Assembly (NCBI GenBank): GCA_963921335.3
Contig: CAWUFC020000002.1
Span: 1,550,001 to 1,614,000 of the forward strand
DNA from: CAWUFC02 sp963921335
Lineage (GTDB): Bacteria > Pseudomonadota > Gammaproteobacteria > Pseudomonadales > Halieaceae
Direction: 5' to 3'
Length of the DNA stretch: 64,000 nt
In this document: positions 35,073 to 44,657 of the stretch, piece after piece
Position numbering within the stretch: position 1 is the stretch's first letter
Layout of the letters: every line of letters begins with the position of its first letter
The notes under the pieces: generated by a model
The model's input: the letters and a program-made list of their open reading frames with translations, nothing else
What the model was told of the DNA's origin: nothing
The model's database searches: none
Position numbers and translations under genes: made by a program

Positions 35073-35834
35073 TTATTCCCCGGCCACCAAGCCCACGAGT
35101 GCCCGGGTCATGCCATTGCCCATGCCACCGTCAACGTTAATCACCTGGCCATTGACGTAGCCGGCGTCGTCGCTGGCAAGGAAATGATAGACCGCAGCGA
35201 CCTCTTCGGGCTCAGCGATACGCAAACTCGCAGTCGCATACTTCCCAATCCGTTCAAACAGTTCGATGTCATTCATCGCCAGCGGCGTTCGAATAAAAGA
35301 TGGCGCTACGCCGTTGACGCGAATACGCCTCTCGGCCAGCTCCATGGCTGCCATCTCTGTATAACTCACCAGGGCCGCCTTACTGGCCGAGTACGGGCCT
35401 GAATCCGGAAACACATAACTGGCAGCCAGGGATATCGTATTGAGGATACATCCACCATCATTCATGCGCGCAGGGCCATGCTTGAGACCGTGATAGACAC
35501 CAAAGGTATTCACCTCGAATAACTTGCGGGTCAGGGCCTCATCGCTGTCTTCAATGCTGACACCGTCGACACCGTTGATGCCCGCATTGTTCACCAGGAT
35601 ATCAATCTTGCCCTTCTCCGCGACCCGGTCCAGCACATCGCGCACCGCTTGTGAATCACTGACATCCAGCTTCACATAATCTCCACCGAGCTCATCAGCC
35701 ACCGCAGTACCATCGCTGAGGTCGGCGATCACCACCTCAGCACCTGCCTGGCCAAAACGCCTGGCGATTTCCAGACCAATACCACTCGCACCGCCAGTAA
35801 TTAATGCGCGCTTGCCATCCAGTGAGAAGAACAT
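35073..35834 (-). CDS. short-chain dehydrogenase/reductase (SDR)
   Basis: A 253-aa classical SDR with the cofactor motif TGGASGIGLEIARRFG, NNAGINGVDG, catalytic S in NTISLAA and YSASKAAL. It is on the opposite strand from the SDR at 34295 and differs in sequence, so the two are paralogues rather than a recent duplicate. It lies 13 bases downstream of the frameshifted MFS gene (35848) on the same strand, probably one unit with the transporter and M20 amidohydrolase. Substrate unknown. Confidence 0.85.
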   Translation of the reverse strand: MFFSLDGKRALITGGASGIGLEIARRFGQAGAEVVIADLSDGTAVADELGGDYVKLDVSDSQAVRDVLDRVAEKGKIDILVNNAGINGVDGVSIEDSDEALTRKLFEVNTFGVYHGLKHGPARMNDGGCILNTISLAASYVFPDSGPYSASKAALVSYTEMAAMELAERRIRVNGVAPSFIRTPLAMNDIELFERIGKYATASLRIAEPEEVAAVYHFLASDDAGYVNGQVINVDGGMGNGMTRALVGLVAGE

Positions 35835-35847
35835 GTGGTGTTACTCC

Positions 35848-37012
35848 CTAGGCACCCGAGGGCAGAGCTTCAGGCGCTATCTGCCGTTCAATCAACAAAC
35901 TGATCAGGGTGCCGCTGATGATCAGTAAGCCCATCACCATAACCACCGGAGCGTCTGCCGCTCGCAGGGCACCAAACAGGAAAGGACCAAGTCCGGAACC
36001 GGCAGCCAGTGAAAACGCCATCAAGCCGGCAACCCGGCCATTGTGATCAGCTGCCGCGATCACCGAGAATTTAAAGGTCAGGGCAAAGTAGTAGGCAAAA
36101 GGCAGCACGGCCAGAACCAGGGCATAGGCCAGCTCAGAGACATTACCCAGCAGCCCGGCCAGACTAAGCACGGCGACTGCCATGCCACCCGCAAGCAGCG
36201 GAAAGCGCGGCAGTCTGCCCTCGCACCAGGCTGCCAGCAAGGGCCCAAGGCCAGAGGCAATCAAGCCCACCCCCCAACCAGGTCGTCGTAAATTCGGGGT
36301 CGAAATCATTCTCTACCCCAATGCGCTCGAGAAAGGCCCATATGCCGGCAAATCCCGAGAACATCAGCGCCAGAGCGAGCAAACTGCCATAGCCCAGCCA
36401 GCCACTGCCGCCGGATTCCTCGTCAGGCGCATCGCCACGACCGCGGGCTGGCAAGCCATAACAGGCAAACGCAGACATCAACACGACAAAGAACAGCGTC
36501 AGCATCAGGGTGGACAAACCAAAACCCGCAAACAGGGCGCTGGATAACAGGAACAGCAGCGCTGCGGGTACCAGCTGTTCAGCGGCCAATTTAATGGCAT
36601 AGCCGCGATCGGAATTATCCATGTCCGAGACCAGGGTCAGGCTGATGGGGAACAGCAGCGCCGCACCCGCACCGGCGATCATCAGACCAAGGCTGGCAAA
36701 CTGAAAGTCGGCGGCCATCCAGGCCAGTATCATACCGGCCAGCAAGCCAGCGAAGCCTAACAAGGCTGATTTACGCCAGTTGAAGCGCCTGATCCAGAAC
36801 AGCGATGCCAGTGATACCAGCGCGTAGGCAGAGAAATAAGAGGACGCAACCAGACCCGTTTGTACATCATCCAGTTGGTAGTGATCTGCCATCAAGCCAC
36901 TGAGTATGGGCAACATGGCAAAAACAATCACCGAAGCCACCCCGCTGGCGGAGGCAGCGAGAATTACTACCGGACGATCAAGCTCAGCCACCCGCGCTGT
37001 CCAGTATGGCAT
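35848..37012 (-). pseudogene. MFS transporter, frameshifted at a C6 run
   Basis: An N-terminal frame (ATG 37012) and a C-terminal frame (to 35848) together form a 12-helix major facilitator of about 387 aa. The N-terminal half has typical helices (PVVILAASASGVASVIVFAMLP, FGLSTLMLTLFFVVLM). Around the run of six C at 36270-36275 (six G on the coding strand) the frame is lost; removing one base gives TTTWLGVGLIASGLGPLL and restores sense. The start overlaps the end of the amidohydrolase gene by 29 bases. Substrate unknown; with the amidohydrolase next door an amide, N-carbamoyl or ureide compound is possible but not shown. Confidence 0.78.
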
Positions 37013-38207
37013 GCAGCAGAATATTGGCTCCGGCTTCTGCCTGCTCCGGCTCAATACTCTCCGCTTCATTGTGGCTGAGACCCTCAGCGCAGGGCACGAA
37101 GATCATCGAGATAGGCGCAACAGCCGCGATATTGCAGGCGTCGTGCCCGGCACCTGAGATCATGTCCATCGCAGCATAATCATGCACCGATACCGCCTTG
37201 CGCACCGAAGCCACACAGGCTTCATCAAAGGTCACGCCCGGAGCTTCCCACACCCTGACCAGGGACAGACCCAGGTCGAGCTCGCTACAAACCGATTGAG
37301 CCAGGGCTTCGAAGCCCTGCTGCATGTGTTGGTAGATGTCGCCATCGGGATGGCGCAAATCCAGGGTGAAACTCACTTCACCGGGCACGGTATTGGGAGA
37401 GCCGGGCTCGGCGTGGATGTAACCAAAGGTCGCCCGTGAATCCGGCGCGTACCGCTCGGCCAGTTCGTAAACTGCGGGCAGTATTTTTGCCACCGCCATC
37501 ATGGGGTCGCGGCGCATGGCCATGGGCGAAGGCCCTGCGTGAGTCTCCTGGCCAGTGATCTGGATACGATAGCGACACATGTGCTGAACACCTGACACCA
37601 CACCGATAGCGTGATGTTCAGCCTCCAGGATCGGCCCCTGTTCAATGTGCAATTCAAAGGCAGCTTTCACCAACTGGCGCTGCTGCGACTCGCCCATTTG
37701 CCCGGTGCGCTCCAGTTCTTCCCGCACAGACTTACCATCGGCATCGGTGAGCGCCCAGGCCTGCTCAATAGGCATCCGCCCGGCCCAGACTGCCGAGCCC
37801 ATCATGGCCGTATCGAAGCGACAGCCCTCTTCATTGGTCCATACCACGACCTCGACAGGATGCTCAGTTTCGACATTGTGATCATTGAGTGTCTCGATCA
37901 CTTCAAGACCTGCGAGCACGCCATAGATACCATCGAAGCGGCCGCCACTGGGTTGGGTGTCCAGATGACTGCCTGTCATCACTACCGGCGCTTCGGGTTG
38001 GCGTCCTTCGCGACGGGCAAAGATATTGCCAATATCATCGGTGCGTATGCTGCAGCCTGCTGCTTCACACCACTGGCCAAACAAGGCACGGCCCTCCGCA
38101 TCCTCATCGGTCAGGGCCTGTCTGTTGCAACCGCCCGCATGGGTGCCCCCAATCTCTGCCATCGCCATCAGCCGCTGCCAGAGTCTTTCGCTGTTAATCT
38201 GAATCAT
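36984..38207 (-). CDS. M20-family Zn-dependent amidohydrolase (N-carbamoyl-amino acid / allantoate hydrolase type)
   Basis: A 407-aa binuclear zinc hydrolase. Metal and substrate motifs are SHLDTQPSGGRFDGIYGVLAG, TNEEGCRFDTAMMGS, HIEQGPILE and the C-terminal GLSHNEAE. The insert pattern with THAGPSPMAMRRDPM fits the hydantoinase/carbamoylase group (N-carbamoyl-L-amino acid hydrolase, allantoate or ureidoglycolate amidohydrolases). The substrate cannot be told from this. The following MFS gene starts within its 3' end, so a transport-plus-hydrolysis unit is likely. Confidence 0.86.
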   Translation of the reverse strand: MIQINSERLWQRLMAMAEIGGTHAGGCNRQALTDEDAEGRALFGQWCEAAGCSIRTDDIGNIFARREGRQPEAPVVMTGSHLDTQPSGGRFDGIYGVLAGLEVIETLNDHNVETEHPVEVVVWTNEEGCRFDTAMMGSAVWAGRMPIEQAWALTDADGKSVREELERTGQMGESQQRQLVKAAFELHIEQGPILEAEHHAIGVVSGVQHMCRYRIQITGQETHAGPSPMAMRRDPMMAVAKILPAVYELAERYAPDSRATFGYIHAEPGSPNTVPGEVSFTLDLRHPDGDIYQHMQQGFEALAQSVCSELDLGLSLVRVWEAPGVTFDEACVASVRKAVSVHDYAAMDMISGAGHDACNIAAVAPISMIFVPCAEGLSHNEAESIEPEQAEAGANILLHAILDSAGG

Positions 38208-38261
38208 CGCGCCAGTCTAGAGCAGGAGAGGAATTGTTCTATACCCACTCGGGGGTAAGGA

Positions 38262-40403
38262 CTATTGACCTGCACTATTTTTGGCAAGATCCCGACCGCG
38301 TTGAGCCTGTTGAATCACATAAGCACGAATGGCTTCAGCATCATCCTCATCCAGGGTAAAGCTGAAATTAGCCATACCTCTTTGGGCCAAAGCACCCTCC
38401 AGCACAACGCTGCGCCAGGCCTGCTCATCGTGAATAAAGCCGGAGCCACGCAGGTCGGGAATCAGCAATCCGGATACGGCATTGAGACCATGACAGCCCA
38501 TGCAAACATCCTGGTACAGCGCATAACCTTCGCGAATGGTTTCGGCATCCGCAAACTGTGCCGGAGGATTAAAGGTTACTGTTGGCCGCCACTCTACCGG
38601 CGGCAACTGGCCATCGGCGCCCAGCTTGAAAGTAAGAATGCGGGACACATTGGGCAGTGATTCGGCTCGCACATACTCGCCAAACACCAGTGCATAGGCG
38701 CCGCCCCAACCCACCGCTACAGAGACATATTGCTCGCCATCAATCTGGTAAGTCATGGGTGCCGCCACGACCCCGGTCTGGGTTGGGAAAGACCACAACT
38801 CTTTGCCCGTATCGGCCGTGAAAGCCACGAACTCACCATCAGCCGTACCCTGGAACACCAGGTTGCCCGCGGTACTGAGGGTGCCCCCATTCCACGGGCC
38901 GCTGTGTTCCACTCGCCAGGCTTCAGAGTTGGTAGCGGGATCCCAGGCCAACAGACGTCCCTTCATCAGTGGGCGCAGGGCGTCGCGTTCCGCCTGTGAA
39001 TCCGGCAATGAACCCACGATACCGTCAGCCCCGGTATTGGCTGCACCCTTGCGATATACAAAGTTCTCCGGCTGGCCATACTGGGCAGCGAAATCCAGTA
39101 CCGGGATATAGACCAGTCCGGTGTCTGGGTTATAGGACATGGGATGCCAGTTGTGTCCGCCCAGATAGGAAGGTACGACCACAAAGGGCGAACTTGCGTA
39201 GCGCGCACCCTCCACCTCCACAGGTCGACCCGTCTCCATGTCGACATGGGTAGCCCAGGTAATATCAATGTAGTTATTGGCGCTGATCAGGCTACCGTCG
39301 GTGCGGTCCAGCACGTAAAAGAAGCCATTTTTAGGCGCCTGCATCAGCACCTTGCGCTTGCTGCCTTCGATATCGATGTCCGCCAGGATAATGTGCTGGG
39401 TGGCGGTGTAATCCCAGGTCTCTCCCGGCGTGGTCTGGTAGTGCCAGACATACTCACCAGTACCTGGGCGCAGCGCCACAATGGAGGACAGAAACAAATT
39501 GTCACCCCCGTCCGGAGAGCGGATGTCGCGATTCCAGGGCGTGCCATTGCCGACACCGATGTAGAGCAGATCCAGCTCCGGATCGTAAGCCATGGCATCC
39601 CAAACGGTGCCTCCACCGCCCCCGAGTTCCCAATGCTTGCCGGTCCAGGTATCCGCCGCCATCTTCATGGCATCGTTTTCAAAACCCTCTTCGGGATTAC
39701 CGGGCACGGTGTAGAACTTCCAGACTTGCTCACCGGAATTGTGGTCATAAGCGGCGATAAAGCCACGCACGCCAAATTCGGCACCACCATTACCGATCAA
39801 GACCATACCGTTGATCACCCTGGGCGCACCGGTAATGGTATAAGGCAATTCAGGATCAATCGTGGCGTTACTCCAGTTGACGGCACCCGTGACAGCGTCC
39901 AGTGCCACCAGGCGTCCATCGAGAGTGCCCACGAAGACCTGGCCTTCCCAGACCGCCACACCACGATTCACTGCATCGCAGCAAAAGTGACGCTGTTTGT
40001 CGCGAGCCACCTGCGGATCGTAGGTCCAGAGTTGACGGCCGGTTTTTGCATCCAGGGCGTGCACGATGCTCCAGGCACTGGTGGTGTACATGACCCCATC
40101 GACCACCAGGGACGTCGCCTCAATACCCCGTTCGGTATTCAAATCAAAAGACCAGGCCAGCCCAAGCCCAGCAACCGTCTCGTCGTTAACCGCGGTCAAG
40201 GGACTGTGGCGCTGTTCACTGTAGGTGCGACCGTAGTTCATCCAATTGCTGTGATCTGCATCGGCAGCCACCAGTCGCACCGCATCTACCGCGGCAGGAG
40301 CCGAGGCTTCAGGCGCCTCAACCGGATCAGGTGCGGGCGCTTCTTTCTGACAGGCAGTGAGCAAAACCGCGAGCAAAGAAGCGAGCAAGGTGTAGGAACG
40401 CAT
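38262..40403 (-). CDS. PQQ-dependent quinohemoprotein alcohol dehydrogenase (lipoprotein form)
   Basis: A 713-aa PQQ-dependent dehydrogenase. The vicinal disulfide C141-C142 (HFCCDAVNRG) that stacks on PQQ, beta-propeller W motifs (GKHWELGGGGGTVWDAMAYDPE) and the catalytic region with PGETWDYTATQHI are visible. A C-terminal cytochrome c domain has CMGCH at C634-H638 and a candidate axial M677. The N-terminus has a lipobox (LLTAC18), so it is a periplasmic lipoprotein; soluble secretion is usual for the type II enzymes. It lies downstream of a LysR gene on the same strand. Substrate probably an alcohol; PQQ biosynthesis genes are not in the window. Confidence 0.9.
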   Translation of the reverse strand: MRSYTLLASLLAVLLTACQKEAPAPDPVEAPEASAPAAVDAVRLVAADADHSNWMNYGRTYSEQRHSPLTAVNDETVAGLGLAWSFDLNTERGIEATSLVVDGVMYTTSAWSIVHALDAKTGRQLWTYDPQVARDKQRHFCCDAVNRGVAVWEGQVFVGTLDGRLVALDAVTGAVNWSNATIDPELPYTITGAPRVINGMVLIGNGGAEFGVRGFIAAYDHNSGEQVWKFYTVPGNPEEGFENDAMKMAADTWTGKHWELGGGGGTVWDAMAYDPELDLLYIGVGNGTPWNRDIRSPDGGDNLFLSSIVALRPGTGEYVWHYQTTPGETWDYTATQHIILADIDIEGSKRKVLMQAPKNGFFYVLDRTDGSLISANNYIDITWATHVDMETGRPVEVEGARYASSPFVVVPSYLGGHNWHPMSYNPDTGLVYIPVLDFAAQYGQPENFVYRKGAANTGADGIVGSLPDSQAERDALRPLMKGRLLAWDPATNSEAWRVEHSGPWNGGTLSTAGNLVFQGTADGEFVAFTADTGKELWSFPTQTGVVAAPMTYQIDGEQYVSVAVGWGGAYALVFGEYVRAESLPNVSRILTFKLGADGQLPPVEWRPTVTFNPPAQFADAETIREGYALYQDVCMGCHGLNAVSGLLIPDLRGSGFIHDEQAWRSVVLEGALAQRGMANFSFTLDEDDAEAIRAYVIQQAQRGRDLAKNSAGQ

Positions 40404-40470
40404 GGATAAACCCTTTTTTTATTGAATTGCGTATTTACAGCATAGTACGAAAAAGCAGGGACCAGCCATA

Positions 40471-41421
40471 TTAAAGGGGCCCGGAAAGATGGTGAACAAT
40501 CAGCTGGCGCAACCACTGATGGGCAGCACTATTGGAACTGCGGGTATGCCTGAGCAGTGCGGCTCGCGCTCGCTGCCCCCCGCTGTGCCCCTCAAACAGG
40601 CGCACCAGTTCCTCGGGCAGTGAACGACCCATGACCGCCGCCGGCAGGCTATCAGAATCTCCCAAACCGGCATTGGCGATCAGCAGGCAATCGGAGCGGG
40701 CCAGCACACCGATAGCGGGCGCAAACTGTGTGGTTTCCAGCACCACCCGCCGATGCATCCCGCGCTCGCCGAGCACTTCATCCACAAGACCCATGTTTTC
40801 CCTGCCGGGTCCAGGCAGGTAGAGGCGCACATGGGGATAGGCAAGGAAGTCTTTCAGGGTAATCTTTTTCTTCTGCAGTGGATGGCCCTTGCGCATATAG
40901 CAAAGCGCCTTAATCACCTTCAGTGGTTCAGCGTGAATATCGCGATCGGTTTCAGACACTGCGGACACGGCAAAATCAATATCACCGTGTTTCAATCGTT
41001 CCTGGAAGTCCGCGCTAACATCGCCGGCCAGCAATCTCACGCCGGGTGCATCCCTGGCCAACTGTTCCATCAGTCGAGGCAACAGGATTTCTGCAAACAT
41101 GGGGGGCAACAGCAGGCGAAAGCTGCCCTCATAAGTAGCCGGGTCAAAATCATCCTGCTCCAGCAGCGCGTCGATCTGCCCCAGCGCATCGGGCAGACCT
41201 GCAGCCAATGACTCCGCCCGTGGTGTGGGTACAAGCCCGTGGGCCGTGCGGGTAAACAGCTCGTCTTTGAACGTCTCTCGCAATTTCTGAAGGGTTTTGC
41301 TCAGCGCCGGTTGCGACACTTTCAGCCGCTCCGCTGCGCGGGTGACATTGCGCTCCTCCAACAATATTTGCAGGACCACGAGCAGATTGAGGTCTGTACG
41401 AACGAGTTGTGATGAAATCAT
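40471..41421 (-). CDS. LysR-type transcriptional regulator
   Basis: A 316-aa LysR regulator with the N-terminal helix-turn-helix (VTRAAERLKVSQPALSKTLQKL) and a periplasmic-binding-protein-like effector domain. I prefer ATG 41421, preceded by GGAG at 6-base spacing, over the ATG at 41433 in the same frame. It is upstream of the PQQ dehydrogenase on the same strand (67-base gap) and divergent from the DUF4136 lipoprotein gene across a 191-base region. It may regulate either neighbour. Ligand unknown. Confidence 0.88.
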   Translation of the reverse strand: MISSQLVRTDLNLLVVLQILLEERNVTRAAERLKVSQPALSKTLQKLRETFKDELFTRTAHGLVPTPRAESLAAGLPDALGQIDALLEQDDFDPATYEGSFRLLLPPMFAEILLPRLMEQLARDAPGVRLLAGDVSADFQERLKHGDIDFAVSAVSETDRDIHAEPLKVIKALCYMRKGHPLQKKKITLKDFLAYPHVRLYLPGPGRENMGLVDEVLGERGMHRRVVLETTQFAPAIGVLARSDCLLIANAGLGDSDSLPAAVMGRSLPEELVRLFEGHSGGQRARAALLRHTRSSNSAAHQWLRQLIVHHLSGPL

Positions 41422-41450
41422 GGCAAGCTCCACCGGGTGAGAGTCTAGAA

Positions 41451-41497
41451 ATAACCTTAAATTATTTTAATGGGATAATGCTAGCATATATGGTTAT
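41451..41497. promoter_or_regulatory. AT-rich divergent control region with ATAACC/GGTTAT inverted half-sites
   Basis: The region between the LysR gene and the DUF4136 lipoprotein gene is AT-rich near 41450-41500. ATAACC (41451-41456) and GGTTAT (41492-41497) are inverted copies flanking it. LysR regulators usually bind such interrupted dyads near their own divergent promoter, so this is a plausible operator. There is no T-N11-A test done, and the pair is short enough to be chance. Confidence 0.3.
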
Positions 41498-41563
41498 GTC
41501 ACACGCACAGATGATGGCCCCGTGCTGGCTGCATTCACAGCAGGCTGCTAACATGACCGCCGC

Positions 41564-41579
41564 TCGCCCCGTAGGGCGA
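41564..41579 (+). other. GC-rich hairpin in the leader of the DUF4136 gene
   Basis: TCGCCC at 41564-41569 pairs with GGGCGA at 41574-41579 around a CGTA tetraloop, 34 bases before the ATG at 41613. No T run follows, so it is not a terminator. It could shield or stabilise the leader RNA; nothing more can be said. Confidence 0.3.
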
Positions 41580-41612
41580 CCTGCGCTGGAATCTGTTAAA
41601 CAAGAGACAAGT

Positions 41613-42194
41613 ATGAACCCGAGCAAACTGTTTACACTGACCCTGATCGTGACACTGCTATCAGCCTGCAGCGGGCTTGAATACGAGGTGTGGCCATCTG
41701 ATAGATTCGCAGCTGGCAGCTACCAAACCTATTCCTGGCGCAGCGAGCCGAACCAGAGCACTACCGTGTCGGCTGATCCCATTTATATGATGGACCCCAT
41801 CGTGCGCGCCGAGACCGACAAGGCACTGGTCGCCAAGGGTTATACCAAAATCGCCCGGGGTGGCGACTTCACCATTGACTACATCTACGCACCGGGCCTG
41901 ACACTCGGAGTTATGGGCGAGGACGCCAGCATCATCAGCCCGCGCATCGGTATTCGTCCCAACAACCAGGTCAGCCAGGCTCAGCGCGACAACGCAATCG
42001 CGCTCGGCAGCGGTGTTAAGACAACCCACAATCTGGCGTTGCAGGTCAATGACGGTCGCAGCAACCGGGAAGTCTGGCGCGGTGTAGCCACCCAGTTGTC
42101 ACAGGACGAGTACCCCGGTACCCGCAGCGATGCGCAGCGCTCAGTGAGTAAAGCAGTAGGCAATATGGTGTCCAAGCTGCCCACCGCACCTTGA
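41613..42194 (+). CDS. DUF4136 family outer-membrane/periplasmic lipoprotein
   Basis: A 193-aa lipoprotein from ATG 41613, with the lipobox LLSAC (Cys 19) after a short signal. The DUF4136 domain begins soon after (YQTYSWRSEPNQS, ETDKALVAKGYTKI, DFTIDYIY), and the C-terminus has VWRGVATQLSQDEYP, which is typical. An earlier in-frame start at 41409 would lie over the regulatory region and code for unlike sequence, so it is rejected. A hairpin and a possible LysR operator lie upstream. It is coupled to the next gene by a TTGA overlap. Confidence 0.75.
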   Translation: MNPSKLFTLTLIVTLLSACSGLEYEVWPSDRFAAGSYQTYSWRSEPNQSTTVSADPIYMMDPIVRAETDKALVAKGYTKIARGGDFTIDYIYAPGLTLGVMGEDASIISPRIGIRPNNQVSQAQRDNAIALGSGVKTTHNLALQVNDGRSNREVWRGVATQLSQDEYPGTRSDAQRSVSKAVGNMVSKLPTAP

Positions 42195-42862
42195 TCAACA
42201 GCCGCTGCAGCGGCAGCTACTACTACCAATGCAATCAGGAAGCTGCCGGTGTCGAGGAACACTGGCAGGTTGATCGCAGCAGCTCTACGCAACTGATCCT
42301 GTCGCGTCGCGAAGTGCCTGCCATGGGTATTCGCTTAGAAGTGAACAGCGCCGAAAGCGCCGGCGACTATACCCAGTGCATCGTGCAGTGGCAGATCGAC
42401 CAGCCCGAGAACAGCCTGCACCTGCAGGCCAACTACGAATTTCTGCCGGATCAGCTCCGGGTAACAAGACATATGGGTGCCCAGCAGGAACAGCGCAGCG
42501 AGCCGATTGATGGGTTTGTGTTCTCGCCGCTGATGCGCATCTACAACGGTGCGGCGATCCGTGCGTTACAGGAAAGGGGGCCCAGCCGGGTGCTCACCCC
42601 GTGGATCAGGGACCACCAACAGCAGAATAAAATGCTTTGGCCGCTGTATAGCGAACGCAAGGTCGAGCTGCTGGGAGAAGAATACATCAGCGTCGACGGC
42701 GTTGACCTACCCTGCCAGAAATTTGAATACAGTGGCGGCGAGTATGGCGCCGGCACACAGTTCTGGCTGGACGAACATGACGTCATGACACGCTATAGCT
42801 GGCAGCAGGACCCCAAAACCCGTTGGGACGTGCTGTTGCAGAACTACCAGCGGGAGGATTAA
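42191..42862 (+). CDS. uncharacterised protein, 223 aa
   Basis: The start is TTG at 42191, overlapping the stop of the lipoprotein gene (TTGA), so translation is coupled. The product is soluble-looking with several Cys, a beta-rich pattern (QANYEFLPDQLRVTRHMG) and an uncharged core; there is no signal peptide or membrane helix. It somewhat resembles DUF3108-like or periplasmic beta-barrel-fold proteins but I do not recognise the family. It lies between a lipoprotein gene and a DsbB-like gene. Confidence 0.5.
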   Translation: MINSRCSGSYYYQCNQEAAGVEEHWQVDRSSSTQLILSRREVPAMGIRLEVNSAESAGDYTQCIVQWQIDQPENSLHLQANYEFLPDQLRVTRHMGAQQEQRSEPIDGFVFSPLMRIYNGAAIRALQERGPSRVLTPWIRDHQQQNKMLWPLYSERKVELLGEEYISVDGVDLPCQKFEYSGGEYGAGTQFWLDEHDVMTRYSWQQDPKTRWDVLLQNYQRED

Positions 42863-42909
42863 ATCTCCCTACTGCTTTATGCGTTCGCTCACAGGAGGCC
42901 AACGCCAAC

Positions 42910-43449
42910 ATGGTAGACACCCTTTTTAAGCTGCTGGGCAGCCGGCTTTACTGGCTGGGCTTTGCCCTGCTCGGCCTGGCTCTGGAAGCCGTCGCGCTGT
43001 ATTACCAGTACGCTCTTGGGGACGAACCCTGCCAGGTGTGCATTCATGTGCGCATCTGGATCGCGGCCTGGATTCTGGTGGCGGCAGCCATGTACCTGCT
43101 GCCCCGAAATCTACTGCTGGAAACCGCAGCACACCTGTTAACCATTGCCTGCATCGGTGGCCTGTGGGAGCGCTCCTGGTTTCTGTACCAGTTGGAGAAC
43201 GGTCGCGGCGAGGGCAGCTGCGAATTCTTCCTGGGCTTTCCTGACTGGTTCGCACTGGACCGATGGTTCCCCTACCTTTTTGAGGTACGCAATCTGTGCA
43301 GCTATACGCCCGAGGTGATTTTCGGCATCAGCATGGCAGAGAGCCTGCTTCTACTGGCGACCGCCCTTCTTCCCGTCGCCCTGCTGGGCCTCTATACCAA
43401 TACCCTGGGCCGCAGCCGCTGGGCCAATACAACAACAATAACGGATTAA
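42910..43449 (+). CDS. DsbB-family disulfide bond formation protein
   Basis: A 179-aa inner-membrane protein with four membrane helices. The cysteines fall at C41, C44, C104 and C130, the same numbering as E. coli DsbB: CQVC in the first periplasmic loop and the C104/C130 pair in the second. DsbB re-oxidises DsbA using quinone. The start at 42910 follows an AGGAGG ribosome site; a longer reading from 42823 runs into the previous gene and is not supported. No dsbA is adjacent, so it may serve the exported proteins encoded around it. Confidence 0.82.
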   Translation: MVDTLFKLLGSRLYWLGFALLGLALEAVALYYQYALGDEPCQVCIHVRIWIAAWILVAAAMYLLPRNLLLETAAHLLTIACIGGLWERSWFLYQLENGRGEGSCEFFLGFPDWFALDRWFPYLFEVRNLCSYTPEVIFGISMAESLLLLATALLPVALLGLYTNTLGRSRWANTTTITD

Positions 43450-43453
43450 GCAC

Positions 43454-44650
43454 ATGCGCAAATTCGCAATTGGACTGCTACTGGTCCTTGGCACTTCAGC
43501 TGGGCTTCTGTATCTCACCGCAGACAAGGACACCCGCAGATTGCTCGCCAACCTGCCCACTGACATCAATGTTCTGTTCTGGTCCATCCCGCAGCGAGAC
43601 GCCGCCTTTCGGCAGATGGACGCCATTCCCATCCTGACTCAGGCCAATGTGATTAAAGCCGGCGAAGAGGTTCATCCCCTGCCCGCTGGCGAGCCCCTTG
43701 AAATTGCAACCGACGTTGATGCCTATATGCAGGAGCAGCGCACCGCCGCCCTCATCGTTGTGCACGATGGCAAGGTCCGCCTGGAGAAATATGGCCTGGA
43801 CTTTCACGCTGATGGAAAGTGGACCAGCTTTTCTGTCGCCAAGTCTTTCACATCAACGCTGGTTGGTGCCGCCATACAGGACGGCTATATCAAGAGTATC
43901 GACGACAAGGTCTCTGACTACATCCCCGGTCTTAAGGGTTCTGCCTACGACGATGTATCTATCGAGCAGTTGCTGACCATGACATCAGGGGTTCGCTGGA
44001 ACAAGGATTATGAAGATTCCAAAAGCGATGTTGCCCTGTTCAACAATCATCAGCCGGAACCCGGCGTGGACGCCACTGTCAGCTATATGCGCAAGCTGCC
44101 CAGGGAAGCCCCAGCGGGAGAAAGTTGGGTTTATAAAACAGGTGAAACCAATCTGATTGGCGTACTGGTCAGCCAGGCCAGCGGTAAGACACTGTCTGAC
44201 TATTTGTCAGAAAAAGTCTGGGCCCCGTTTGGTATGCAGCAAGACGCCAGCTGGCTGCTCGGCGTAAGCGGCCACGAGATTTCCGGTTGCTGCATGCAGG
44301 CCGCCACTCGTGATTTTGCGCGCTTTGGCTTGTTTATGCTCGGTGGCGCAGTCGTAAACGGCGAGGCGGTACTGAGCGAAGACTGGATCGCCAAAGCGAC
44401 GACCAAGCAGGCGGATATCGGCAGGCCCGGCCGCGGCTATGGCTATCAATGGTGGACTTACGACGACGGCACTTACGCCGCCCAGGGCATTTTCGGCCAG
44501 GGCATTTACATCGATCCGGCCCGCAAGCTGGTCATCGCCTCCAATAGCAACTGGCCAAGAGCCACTCACTACGAAACTGTGGGTGCACAGCGCGAAGCCT
44601 TCTACCAGGCGGTCCGCACCGCCATCGACCTGGAAGCCAACACGGAGTAA
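43454..44650 (+). CDS. beta-lactamase-fold serine hydrolase (NylB/EstB-like)
   Basis: A 398-aa penicillin-binding-protein-like hydrolase with an N-terminal signal anchor. The SxxK nucleophile is S127 in SVAKS, with a Tyr in WVYKTGETN as the second catalytic element; the third motif region is GIFGQGIYIDP. This group (class C beta-lactamase/6-aminohexanoate-dimer hydrolase/esterase) cleaves amides or esters outside the cytoplasm and is not by itself evidence of resistance. It starts 4 bases after the DsbB-like gene. Two adjacent Cys (SGCCMQ) may form a disulfide, which would suit the DsbB neighbour. Confidence 0.83.
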   Translation: MRKFAIGLLLVLGTSAGLLYLTADKDTRRLLANLPTDINVLFWSIPQRDAAFRQMDAIPILTQANVIKAGEEVHPLPAGEPLEIATDVDAYMQEQRTAALIVVHDGKVRLEKYGLDFHADGKWTSFSVAKSFTSTLVGAAIQDGYIKSIDDKVSDYIPGLKGSAYDDVSIEQLLTMTSGVRWNKDYEDSKSDVALFNNHQPEPGVDATVSYMRKLPREAPAGESWVYKTGETNLIGVLVSQASGKTLSDYLSEKVWAPFGMQQDASWLLGVSGHEISGCCMQAATRDFARFGLFMLGGAVVNGEAVLSEDWIAKATTKQADIGRPGRGYGYQWWTYDDGTYAAQGIFGQGIYIDPARKLVIASNSNWPRATHYETVGAQREAFYQAVRTAIDLEANTE

Positions 44651-44657
44651 AACCGGC

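Noticed and set aside
39144..40409. 421-codon plus-strand frame antisense to the PQQ alcohol dehydrogenase
   Set aside because: The opposite strand encodes a full PQQ dehydrogenase with heme site; the frame has no recognisable motif.
43454..44650. Beta-lactam resistance gene
   Set aside because: The SxxK fold is shared by many esterases and amide hydrolases; there is no evidence for antibiotic hydrolysis.
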